Below are positions 55,376 to 64,000 of a stretch of DNA of 64,000 nt, one piece after another. How positions within the stretch are numbered: the first letter of the stretch is position 1; each line of letters begins with the position of its first letter. This DNA is from Omphiscola glabra (Eukaryota > Mollusca > Gastropoda > Lymnaeidae). The translations under genes were made by a program, and so were the position numbers. Under the pieces are notes generated by a model. That model saw nothing but the letters and a program-made list of their open reading frames with translations. It was not told the origin of the DNA and did no database searches. The stretch covers positions 37,230,210 to 37,294,209 of the forward strand of contig OZ024794.1 in assembly GCA_964017045.1 (NCBI GenBank), in the 5' to 3' direction.

Positions 55376-57460
55376 CTGCAATAGAAAAAAATAACGTTTT
55401 TTTTTACAGAGTAACCATGGAGATTTTATATATATTTAAATACCTGGCATGATTCTTTCTATATAACTTATAAAAACTCATTCAAAAATGTCATTCAAAT
55501 CTCAGATTTTAAAAGTTTTTTTTTTAATGTAACTGCTGTCAATTAAATTTTCATAAAAAATAAGGGCACGTGTCCAGCAACTGTTTACATGAGATATAAT
55601 AATGTCTTTATAAGTTATAAGACAACCAAAAATGATTTATAATTGGTTATCTGTCAATAGAAGTCTTTTTATATTTAGCTTTTTATTACAGCTAAGGCCC
55701 TGGATCAATAGCATCACTAGGGGGGTGCAGGCTGTAAAGGGTGACATCCTCACCCAAAATGGAAAAAATGAAAGTTTAACTGAGCTCGCTCTAGTTGATT
55801 TCATAACCAACGTACGTTAAAATGATAGCAAGGTGCCACCTTAGCAGACTGCCAACAGAACAGGGTGCCAGTAGAGCAGGATGCTTCCTAAGCATCCAGT
55901 ACATATTAGTAATATTAGTGATATTAGCATTGGATTTAGATCTAGTGCTGCCTGGAGCCAGAACTGGTGTTATAATTATAAGCAAAAGTGTCCTTAAATG
56001 ATGATTGTAATCACTTCGTTCAAGGAAAGTATGTTGTCATTTACATTGCAAAATAATTTAGATTAGGAAGTGAATTAAAAGGTGAATAATAACCAATGGC
56101 TTCCGCTCAATCATATAAGTAATAGTAATTATACTAATACTCTATTATTTGTTATATGGAGTTTGTAAATCAAAAAGTTTATGGTACCTGGATAATCCTT
56201 CAATATCTCAAGATACCAAGTTATTAAAAGTTCATCAGAAGCAGCGACTCATCAGACTTAATTAATGGTTAACTTTTTGACTGAAACTGTTGAGGAAGTT
56301 AATCTTCTGCAGAAATTCTGAGAAATACCAGCAGATTAATAAAGGATTAACTCTTGAAAATATTGTAAACTAGGTAGTGGCACTTTCACTTAGACTTTTT
56401 TTGCAATAGTTGCACAGACCTTTACTGAGTTAACAATGAAACTGAAAAAGCACTTTTAAAATCAGACCAATAAGAAGCTACTGTAAAGAGAATATTAATA
56501 ATCCAGGAGAGAATGACAGGGGAGCCACCATTAAATACTGGACTCACTCTGCAAAAGTAAAACAGAAACAAGAGTGTCATGGTCAAGTTTACTAGTTTTC
56601 AAGTTCCAGTAAGGTGCAGATATCTTTGGAGCTCTTTTACAAACTTTTAGTGAAGAGTCTACTACTAATACTACTAACACTTAATAAGAGTTACTGCTGT
56701 CCTTTCTAAAATCGTTTGTTCTCTACGAGTTATTCAAATGTGAGATTTCAACTAACATATCGGTACCCAGACTCGGAAACCAGCAGCTAAAGATTGGTCA
56801 ATATTTGACGTTTTGAAAGTCTTAGATAAATGGGGACTTAATAAAATTTATCCCAATTTTCTCACTAAGCCTACAATTAGTGCTCATGATCTGTTTGTCG
56901 TTTTATCAATTGAAAGTAATTTTATGAAGGAGGATGAATAGATGATAAGATCAAAAGAATTGCCAATGAAGTAGTGTCTGAGAGACAAGTGAAAGGGAAT
57001 CTCTTATCACCAAGCCGACAGTATATAGGTATATTGTAATGACAACTCTCCTTTGGAGACAGTGTTAAGCAGACATACTAGACCACTAAACCATCTCCCC
57101 CATTGTTCTGTTATAGATGGAGTCAGGGAAGGTCCATGGGGGCTTTATGAGAGGTAGGATTACAACATTAGTTCACCACACTTAGGTGATTCCATTACCA
57201 ACCCTAGTGATGCCATTTCTAAGGATTAAGCAATGTCTGTTGATTGATAAATTGTGCAAGGAACTACTTCATTACAACACCTACTTAAATATTTCAGCCA
57301 TGTAATCAGTCCATCCATCTTCTGCATACAAACTTTTAATTTCTTCAGGAAGTTCTCCACCTGGGGCTAACTTGGTAACATAGGTGTCACTGTTTTCATC
57401 GATAAGTGAATGGTCAAAATCAAACACAATCAACAGTCTTTCCTTTGTAATTGATGACAT
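54754..57460 (-). CDS. PHOSPHO2: PHOSPHO2-like HAD phosphatase gene
   Basis: Two coding exons, 57460-57285 and 55375-54754, joined at K59 (AA|A) with donor GTAGGT and acceptor TATTGCAG; 265 residues, a little longer than human PHOSPHO2 (about 241). PHOSPHO1/2 are HAD-superfamily phosphatases acting on phosphoethanolamine/phosphocholine (PHOSPHO1) or pyridoxal phosphate (PHOSPHO2). Motif I is D14-F-D16-H-S, motif II IISDSNSVFIDH (S103), and motif III GDGHND (184-189) followed by LCP; APGGELP and VFTNPAEF also match the family. A pyrimidine-rich acceptor (AAATTGCAG) lies two bases before the ATG, so the 5' UTR is split and an upstream noncoding exon exists. Choosing PHOSPHO2 over PHOSPHO1 rests on the order of motifs and is not certain. 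The intron holds decayed repeats. Confidence 0.9.
55700..57226. other. PHOSPHO2 intron, possible large TIR element
   Basis: CAATAGCATCACTAGGG near 55707 and, inverted, AATGGCATCACTAGGG near 57221 could be the two ends of an element about 1.5 kb long. No target duplication was found and the interior has only short broken frames. The same GxTAGGGTTGGT-type end occurs at 58015 and, inverted, near 27115. Confidence 0.35.
57285..57460 (-). CDS. PHOSPHO2: PHOSPHO2-like coding exon 1
   Basis: ATG at 57460 with the nucleophile motif VFDFDHSLIDENSDTY and the GWTDYMAEIF segment (FWTEFM in mammals). The inner edge may be off by one base. Confidence 0.88.
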
Positions 57461-57479
57461 CTCTGCAATTTTAAAAAAA

Positions 57480-58390
57480 ATGAAAAACTAAATAAGTGCT
57501 AGCATCTTATTCATTTTTAGATTTTATCTACCAAAAAATCTTCATCAAAAAGATAAACTGATGCAGAATAAGGTACAGTGAAAGATTAAACATGAGAAAA
57601 ATTGCTCCAATTTAATCATGTTTAATTATGTTGCTGCACATAGCAAGGGAAAAAGAACATGACAATGTATTGACAATGACAAGCACAAAAATCCAACAAA
57701 TCACATGTTAAATAATAAAATTCCTAAAAAATAAGGGATTGTTTTGTTTTTTTAACAATAGTTAAAGCAGAAAGAATTAAACACTGAAATTTTTCCTGGG
57801 ATTTTTACAGTAAATATGACCAGGATCACTTTGTTTAATATACTCCTTTTGTTTATGATGTAGTAGTAAGTTCTTTTAAACCATATTTGTTGCTTTTCTC
57901 TGCTTTTATTGTCAAACATTTTATGTCTGGAACTAGTGTTAAGTGAGGGAAATGCTGGAAATGCCTTGCATTAGAGAATACACAGTTAAACCCCCTTAAA
58001 AATTATGACACAGCACTGTCTTCACTAGGGTTGGTGTCACCCTGTGGATAAACTCAGGATGCCATTCCCCCTTTCTACACTTCCCCCCCCCCCCCCGTGG
58101 ACCTCCACCAAATTCTCAGAGACCAGACCATAAAGTCTATAGCTTAGAGCGGTGTTTCCATACAGGGGGGGGCCACAAAGTTAACAAATATAATGCTAGG
58201 ACATGACATCTGGCGGATCTGGTGCAAACTCACAGTAATAAGTGTTTACTGAAGTCTAAACAATGGTTTTATCTTAAATGCATGTTGTTGTTTTTTAATT
58301 TTCATCTAACAAAACTTGTCTGCACTTGCCAGAAAGTGGACCAACCCCATTGTGGACATCCATAGGAGCATATGGAAATTTACAGTGCTA
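57480..58390. other. Upstream of PHOSPHO2-like coding start
   Basis: Within the 5' UTR intron. A TIR-like fragment (CACTAGGGTTGGTGTCACCC) lies at 58025 and a C-run at 58083-58096. No gene. Confidence 0.4.
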
Positions 58391-58571
58391 AATACCAGGA
58401 ACAACGCCGACCTTAGGTAAACTTTCGCTCTGTGCGAAGCAACCTTCGGTGCCCCCTTTCCTGTCCCTGAATGGCTCCGCTCTATTTCGGATTACGACGC
58501 AGGCTATGAAGCACGTCTTATGATGCTATACATGTAGCTAACCATACGCATTTAACATGCACATTAATTTA

Positions 58572-58666
58572 GACTGTTCAGTTTTTCTACGTTACTAATA
58601 AACTAAGGGAATTTAAATATTTACTGTGCGCCCCAGGTGCCGGCACTGCCAGGAAGTATAACGATT
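58572..58666. repeat. 95-bp direct repeat, copy 1
   Basis: Nearly identical to 58771-58864: ACTGTTCAGTTTTTCTACGT at the left and CGGCACTGCCAGGAAGTATA at the right. It is followed at once by a Tigger-like end (AACCGAGGTCGAGATTAGCG, CGGGTTCGACTGTA). Confidence 0.9.
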
Positions 58667-58770
58667 TAACCGAGGTCGAGATTAGCGGGTTCGACTGTAA
58701 TATCATTTTTGCACCATGGTGAATTTTGTAATCTTCAATGCATTTACTCTGTTCTGATGTATTGGTATGT

Positions 58771-58864
58771 ACTGTTCAGTTTTTCTACGTTACTAATAAA
58801 CTAAGGAAATTTAAATATTTACTGCGCGCCCCAGGTGCCGGCACTGCCAGGAAGTATAACGATT
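58771..58864. repeat. 95-bp direct repeat, copy 2
   Basis: Differs from copy 1 by two or three bases. The 199-bp spacing suggests a duplication that included the Tigger-like end between them. Confidence 0.9.
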
Positions 58865-58869
58865 ATAAA

Positions 58870-59960
58870 CAGCAACTATTATATTCGTAGATCCATTGAT
58901 TATGTAAGCATTATGGGGTAGGAGGAAGCTGTTGATTGAAGATTATGCGTAATAATGCGGGTAGGGGGAGGATTTCTGCAAAAAAGTATGTACATTTAAT
59001 AATTATCCTGAAATTCTGACCATCTGTAATGTTTCTAATAAAGCCAAATGTCATCTAAAAATTTGTGAAATCCATAATATTAATTCTTTTAAAGTCTTAA
59101 AAGAAATTCCCGCTATCATTTGTATTTATCAGCTGCTGCTTTGGTATGCCTAATTTGTTACATGATCATTTCGTGGGCTGAACCAAACAGCAGCATTGGT
59201 GAAAGAAAAAGGGGCAACCCATGACACAAATTATAACAAGATTAGGGCAGTGCTTCCCAAGTTGTTTTTTTCACTCATACACACCTTGATCCCCCCTAAA
59301 TCGTTTTAATTTTAATGCTCCCTTACCCAAGTTTGAGGGGGGGGGGGGGGGCAGTCTTTAATGCTTTTTTTTCAAAATGAAAAAAATTCAATTGTACTGC
59401 CATTAAGGCTTTAAGATTCACAATTGTAGGAACTAACAAATAAAATATGTTTGTTTTTTGAAAAAATATAATAATAATAGTGGTTACATTTTTAACCCTT
59501 TTTTTCCCCCTTCGCCTTCACATTTTGAAACAAATACAATTCTTATATCCAAAAGCAATGGAATTATTAGAGTTATTTTTTTGTGAATTGTTTAAAGCCC
59601 TTTATTTATCTTTGCATTTAACTGCAAAAACGTGACCAACTTTCCAAATTTCTGCCTTATTTTGCCCACAACTTTTTTATTTTAAAAGATAATATTACCA
59701 AATGTTTAGGAGATATTCTCAAAGCAATATGCAACACAATGAGCAACAACACTTTTATATGACATGAAGACTTTTTATTTTTAATAATTTTATTTGAGGG
59801 TAGTTTTAAAAATCCTGAAAAGAACAGGAAAAATTATTAGTTTTAGAGGCAAAAAAAAAAACAACATGTTATTGTAAATTAAATTTTAAACCAATGCTAA
59901 TATTTATAAAAGGAAAGAAGAAGCCTTTTTAAAAAATAAAATTGAATGCATGAAATTATA
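58870..59960. other. Intergenic, AT-rich with G-runs
   Basis: A hAT-like terminus CAGTGCTTCCCAAGTTG occurs at 59254 without a partner; a G-run lies at 59337-59351. No gene. Confidence 0.4.
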
Positions 59961-59968
59961 TACAAAAA

Positions 59969-60181
59969 TTAAATCTCCAATACGACTAATATTAAATAAG
60001 AGTGAAAGGATATCAGTATGTGATTAAAAGGTAATGAGGATATTCTGCCTGTCATTTTCTGGGTAGACTGCTCTACAGACTTCATCTTGTTGATGAATCC
60101 TACAACCTCTTCTTCATAAACTTTGTCTTCGCCATCTATTTTCAAATATGCCTCATTTGGCAATGGAAGGAATTCCAAGTT
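59969..60181 (-). CDS. Possible last coding exon of an unidentified gene
   Basis: Preceded on the minus strand by a good acceptor (TTTTGTTTGCAG) and open for 70 codons to TAA. It reads NLEFLPLPNEAYLKIDGE, then a charged helical part (VYEEEVVGFINKMKSVEQ), ending in a hydrophobic tail (HILISFHSYLILVVLEI). Its composition is less AT-driven than chance frames nearby. The tail could be a membrane anchor. I do not recognise the family and found no upstream exon in the window, so it may belong to a gene that extends beyond it. Confidence 0.4.
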   Translation of the reverse strand, partial: NLEFLPLPNEAYLKIDGEDKVYEEEVVGFINKMKSVEQSTQKMTGRISSLPFNHILISFHSYLILVVLEI

Positions 60182-60804
60182 CTGCAAACAAAAATTAAAA
60201 TTTTCTCTTGCACCCAAAAGAAGCCTAGAAATACCATCTCTTTTCTATATTTTGAGGGCTCATTCTGGCTCCACCCAATCATAATCCTGAATCTATATAA
60301 TTTCTAGTTTCTTATCAATATCAAGTCATTCAAGTTTTGTGTTAATCTTTTTTTTAATTTTAGTCCAAATACCGATATTAAATATTTGTTTTCCTATGAC
60401 TATGTGATGTAAATAATACAAATATAATTACTTACTATGATGATGTTTATTTATTTCTTTGAAACCTTTTTATTTATTTATTTGAAATCTTTTAATAAAA
60501 ATGTTATTGGCTAATGTTATCTAATTTTTAAAAAGTCAATAGTCATAGTGTGATGCAATTTTCACAAAAATATTTATTATTAAGATAAAACTTGGACTTA
60601 GCAGTATATCAGTACGCTTGATAATAATTAATAATAGTATTATTAATAGTAATTGCACTGCTTTTTTGTTATTATTATTATTCCTTTAATTATAATTAAT
60701 AAATGCTGGTAATAACTAGGCCTATTCATATAATTATTTATATAGATCAATGAACAAAAAACAAGTCCAAAATTCACCGGACTACAAGAATTAAAATTAC
60801 TTAA

Positions 60805-62457
60805 CCTATTTCCGCCACAACATATTCTATACCTGTCTCTAGTGACTGGGTGTAGCACACCCATACACGTATTATAATGGGGAAAAGTGTTTATGAAGAT
60901 TCCTGGCAACTGGGTGGCTCACACCCATAGTCTTATATCACAGTAAATGGTTCTCTTTATGTTATTTTCTTTTTTTACAATGTGGCATAATTTAGTTGCC
61001 TTGAAACCAAACCCCCTTGACTGATTGCATAGAGATTCAGCAAACTTCTGATTCTTTTTTGCTTTGACCACAAGGATACTAGATCAATACTATCTGGCTC
61101 TAAACATCTTTGATCCCATAAGAGATGTATGAGAAGCATTCCTGAGTAATTTGGCGTATTATATTCCTGGAGAGAACATCACAGTAGGTGAGCAACTGGT
61201 TGGTTTCAGAGGTCGGTGCAGATATGTTCAATATTGCCAAGCAAGCCCGACAAATATGTAATAAAAATCTTCTGGACCTGCAAATGTCTTCGAACTATCA
61301 TCTGAGAGGCTGCCCATATCTTGGCCAAGAAATTGCAAGAGTCCTGCCAGCAAAGAGAAATGTTGGAATATCCCCAGAGACTGTAATTTCTCTCACAATT
61401 GACTTCCGTGGAAGTGGCTGCGATTTCAGAACATAATATTATGTCATTCCCCTATAACTTGCAGAACCAATGGGCAAGAACTAGAACAGTCTCACCCTAA
61501 ATGGAACAGTAAAACGGAATAAGATGTTCCTACCCAAGGGGTTCAAGCAAAACAAGGCTCTGCCCCTAAACAAATCAGTGTTTTTGTTCAGACTAGAAAC
61601 AACCTTGTCAAATACCAGAGGTTGAAGCAGAAAAATGTATTGCTCCTGAACACAGTACACAATCATCCAGATATAGAAATTGAAACTGAACACAAAAAAT
61701 CAGAGATTGTGCTCTATAACAACAAAATGAAAGGAGGCATATTCGCCATGGACCAAAAAACTAAACGCAAAAGATGGCCTTTGGTTTTGTTTTTCAACAT
61801 TGTTGACTTGGCAATAATTGCAGCAAGAGTGGCATTTAAATATAAATATCCGACCAACTCACCATCTCACCTTTCCCCAAGTAGAGGCAATCCATCGCGA
61901 CTCATTAAGATATTGTGAGGCAGAACATTGCCAGTGTTTTGAAATCTTTACAAACACTTCAAACAGCTGCCCAAACCACTTCTACTCAGCAAGTTTATTA
62001 GACATATTTGCATAGAAACATTCTGTTCTTTTATGTAAAAACTGTGCAAGCTGAGCTACAAAGCCCTTTTTTTTCATGTGTGCATGTGACTGTTCTGTTT
62101 TGAAATGGTTTTTCAAGTGGAATACATGTTATTATGTTATGAATGACACAGACTCAAATAATCAACAAGCAACCACCAAAAAAAAAAAAAGTTCACAAGC
62201 CAGTTTAGAAGGTTTTTTCTTCTATTAAATTATGCACAGGTGTGTAACACCCAATTCTAGGGACTGTAGAAAAAAAGATTAGGCCCCAAAAAATAAGTCA
62301 CTTTGGCATGCTTTATACAAATGCATTCACCAAAGTGTTCATTCCATCTACCTTGTGGATTAGGTAGAGTATGAGAAAGATTATTAAAAGGAGACTCGAG
62401 ATATCAGCAATCACAGTCTGTGTCCGGATGTATAATACCCAGTTGCAGCAAAAAGGG
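60805..62457 (+). mobile_element. PiggyBac-like element relic between TTAA sites
   Basis: Bounded by TTAA at 60801-60804 and 62458-62461. Left end CCTATTTCCGCCACAAC, right end inverted CCCTTTTTGCTGCAAC; CTGGGTGTAGCACACCC near 60845 and GGTGTGTAACACCC near 62237 are internal sub-terminal repeats. Length 1,653 bp, so roughly the first half of the transposase is missing. TTAA and end symmetry are seen directly. Confidence 0.8.
61188..62075 (+). pseudogene. PiggyBac transposase C-terminal remnant
   Basis: Frames read LPAKRNVGISPETVISL, then after breaks LKQKNVLLLNTVHNHPDIEI, VLYNNKMKGGIFAMDQ and RWPLVLFFNIVDLAIIAARV. These match the piggyBac blocks KKNVxLLSTxH, YNxxKGGVDxxDQ and RRWPxxIFYxxLDIA; the VD of GGVDxxDQ, a catalytic site, is changed to IF. 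The Cys-rich C-terminal finger is only vaguely visible near 62035 (LCKNCAS then stop). Stops and frame changes make it dead. Confidence 0.78.
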
Positions 62458-62819
62458 TTAAACTCTTACTTTAATTTATTTGGTGGTAATAATTATTATA
62501 ATGATATTGTAAAACTGGTTCCCATTCATTAATTGATTAGTGTTCCTTCGATTTTTAAATAGAAACATAAATGAAAACCTCTTTAAATTAAATTGAGAAG
62601 AGAAGGGGGTGGGGGGAAGGTTTGACAACTGACTTTTCATTTTCATAAACCTTCTACTTCTAGTCTTAAATGCATAACTTTTTTTTTTTTTAAATTACCA
62701 TTATTAACTAATTAAAGTTATTCCCATTTGGGAATGAATGAAGCAGTATTAATACTATGTCATGTTAAATATTACCACTACAGCGATCTCTTTATGAAAA
62801 CACAAAGCAATAGTATACG

Positions 62820-62987
62820 CAGTGGCGTAGCGAGCTTAACTCGCGCCTGGGGCACAATACCTTTTTAGCCCCCCCCCCCTCTATTCGAAAACCATACAAT
62901 ATTATATGTAAAATATACTATTTGGCGCCCCTTTGTGAGTAGAGCCCGGGGCATGATGCCCCCTTGCCCCCCCTCGCTATGCGACTG
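62820..62987. mobile_element. hAT MITE, CAGTGGCGTAGCGA family, copy 2
   Basis: 168 bp, about 90% alike to 26507-26672. Flanks agtatacg (62812-62819) and agtataca (62988-62995), 7 of 8. Right end carries TCGCTATGCGACTG, two changes from copy 1. Confidence 0.88.
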
Positions 62988-63185
62988 AGTATACAGGCAT
63001 ACGATAACTGCAAACATGTTGTTAGCAAACATGTATGTACATTTTTATAGCATGCCGATCACTTCATCAAACAAATAACGGCAACGCTGTTGTGTAAAAA
63101 AAAACTCCAAAATCACGTGCATGTACATTCTCATTTATTAACGCACATCATGTATATAAAGACATTTCAAGCACATGTTAATATA

Positions 63186-63281
63186 TTGCCGCCATATTAG
63201 TTTTCGTTTATCTCGATCCTCGGTTATCTCGACGCCTTTTGGCATACCCTGTGGTCGTCGACATAACCGGGTTCTACTGTA
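63186..63281. mobile_element. Tigger/pogo-like terminal fragment
   Basis: CTCGGTTATCTCGACGCC followed by GTCGACATAACCGGGTTCTA and CTGTA. The inverted form TACAGTAGAACCCGGTTATG is typical of pogo/Tigger ends. A related end is at 58660-58702. Confidence 0.55.
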
Positions 63282-63289
63282 TCAAGTTT

Positions 63290-64000
63290 GGAAAAATGTG
63301 TGCTCTACGTCACTGATGAAAAAATAATTTATTAGAAAACTGGGACATAAAGCGCAAAAAAAGAGAACATGGCCGAGTCGAATGTTATATTGCTACAAAT
63401 GTTTTTGCATCATTTTTCGACATGCGCAGAAAATATACACGAGTAAATATCATAGTACCTACCTACAGACTTTTATATTTCCTTCTATAATCTACAAATT
63501 GTCTCCATGTGAGGGTACACTACAAGTTAGGAAACACTGGAATATGTTGAATTGACTTCATTTAATTGTATTTCACGTAATTTATGAATAAATATTATGG
63601 TGAGGCTGAGAGCTCATTGTGCGTGCAAAAAAGGAGTGCTCAAAAAGGAAAGATGCATAAAGGGGGAGGAGGTTTGATATATGACTTTTTTGCTTTTAAA
63701 ATATAAGGATGGCCCCTAATACTAATATAAAAAAGCTGGTATTGTTTAAATTTTGTGGTTTATGTTTATATTTTTTTTCTAAATTTTGCAACTAAATCAG
63801 CCATAAACAAATACTTGCAGGGGACATAAATCTGCAAATAAATATTTTTTTAATAAAAGATACAACACTAGCTTGCGGACGTCCGCAACACCTTTTAATT
63901 TACATCCCTTTGTCTGCATTCAAACTGCCCTTAACCCCCCTACCCTCCCCATATCTCTTACTACCCTTCTGGTAGACTGCTTCCATTTCCGACTGCTTCC
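63290..64000. other. Right edge, no gene recognised
   Basis: AT-rich sequence with short repeat fragments; the GGATGGCCCCTAAT piece near 63707 also resembles material near 14425 and 19030. Confidence 0.4.

Noticed and set aside
55632..55985. Short open frames in the PHOSPHO2-like intron
   Set aside because: They fall in repeat-derived sequence and carry no motif.
1..64000. CRISPR arrays, bacterial operons, tRNA or rRNA genes
   Set aside because: I looked for evenly spaced repeats, cloverleaf-like T-arms and rRNA blocks and saw none; the only tRNA-like match is the gypsy primer site.

Overview
The window is a piece of a large, AT-rich, intron-containing metazoan genome, most likely a lophotrochozoan and probably a mollusc such as a gastropod. 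The reasons are three orthologues of animal housekeeping genes with GT-AG introns, a repeat load made of RTE-, CR1- and I-group LINEs, Ty3/gypsy, hAT, mariner and piggyBac elements, and a Helitron-type element with microsatellite plus core repeats like those known from molluscs. The species assignment is inference only. There is no operon structure and nothing bacterial.

Three host genes can be read across their splice sites. YBEY (minus strand, three coding exons, 12542 to 6541) encodes a 172-residue metal-dependent endoribonuclease with an intact H-x3-H-x5-H motif. PEX10 (plus strand, seven coding exons, 34485 to 50593) encodes a 301-residue peroxisomal RING ubiquitin ligase. A PHOSPHO2-like HAD phosphatase (minus strand, two coding exons, 57460 to 54754) encodes 265 residues and has an intron in its 5' UTR. 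A possible last exon of a fourth, unidentified minus-strand gene lies at 59969-60181. The genes are functionally unrelated and share no visible regulation.

Most of the remaining sequence is transposon debris. By position: a decayed ZBED5-like hAT transposase (218-2118); a mariner-type and a hAT MITE (4025-5162); a CR1-like LINE fragment in YBEY intron 2; a mariner transposase fossil and a SPIN-like hAT element in YBEY intron 1; an I-group LINE with an unbroken 621-codon RT-RNase H frame (15407-17272); a second CR1-like fragment (17535-18782); a Ty3/gypsy element with very short LTRs and a deleted integrase core (19269-23010); a nested hAT pair (26428-27133); an RTE/BovB-like LINE (27413-32907) split by a 229-bp MITE and by a 2,990-bp hAT-type element, each with exact 8-bp target-site duplications; a nearly full-length EN-RT LINE in PEX10 intron 1 (36785-40400); a microsatellite/core-repeat Helitron-like element in PEX10 intron 6; and a piggyBac relic between TTAA sites (60805-62457).

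The observations most worth following are: three nonautonomous hAT families in one window that resemble families known for transfer between phyla (SPIN and relatives); a tandem duplication of the PEX10 promoter/exon 1 region whose second copy has decayed; the nested insertion record inside the RTE LINE; and the Helitron-like element. I found no gene cluster that looks like a new biochemical system.
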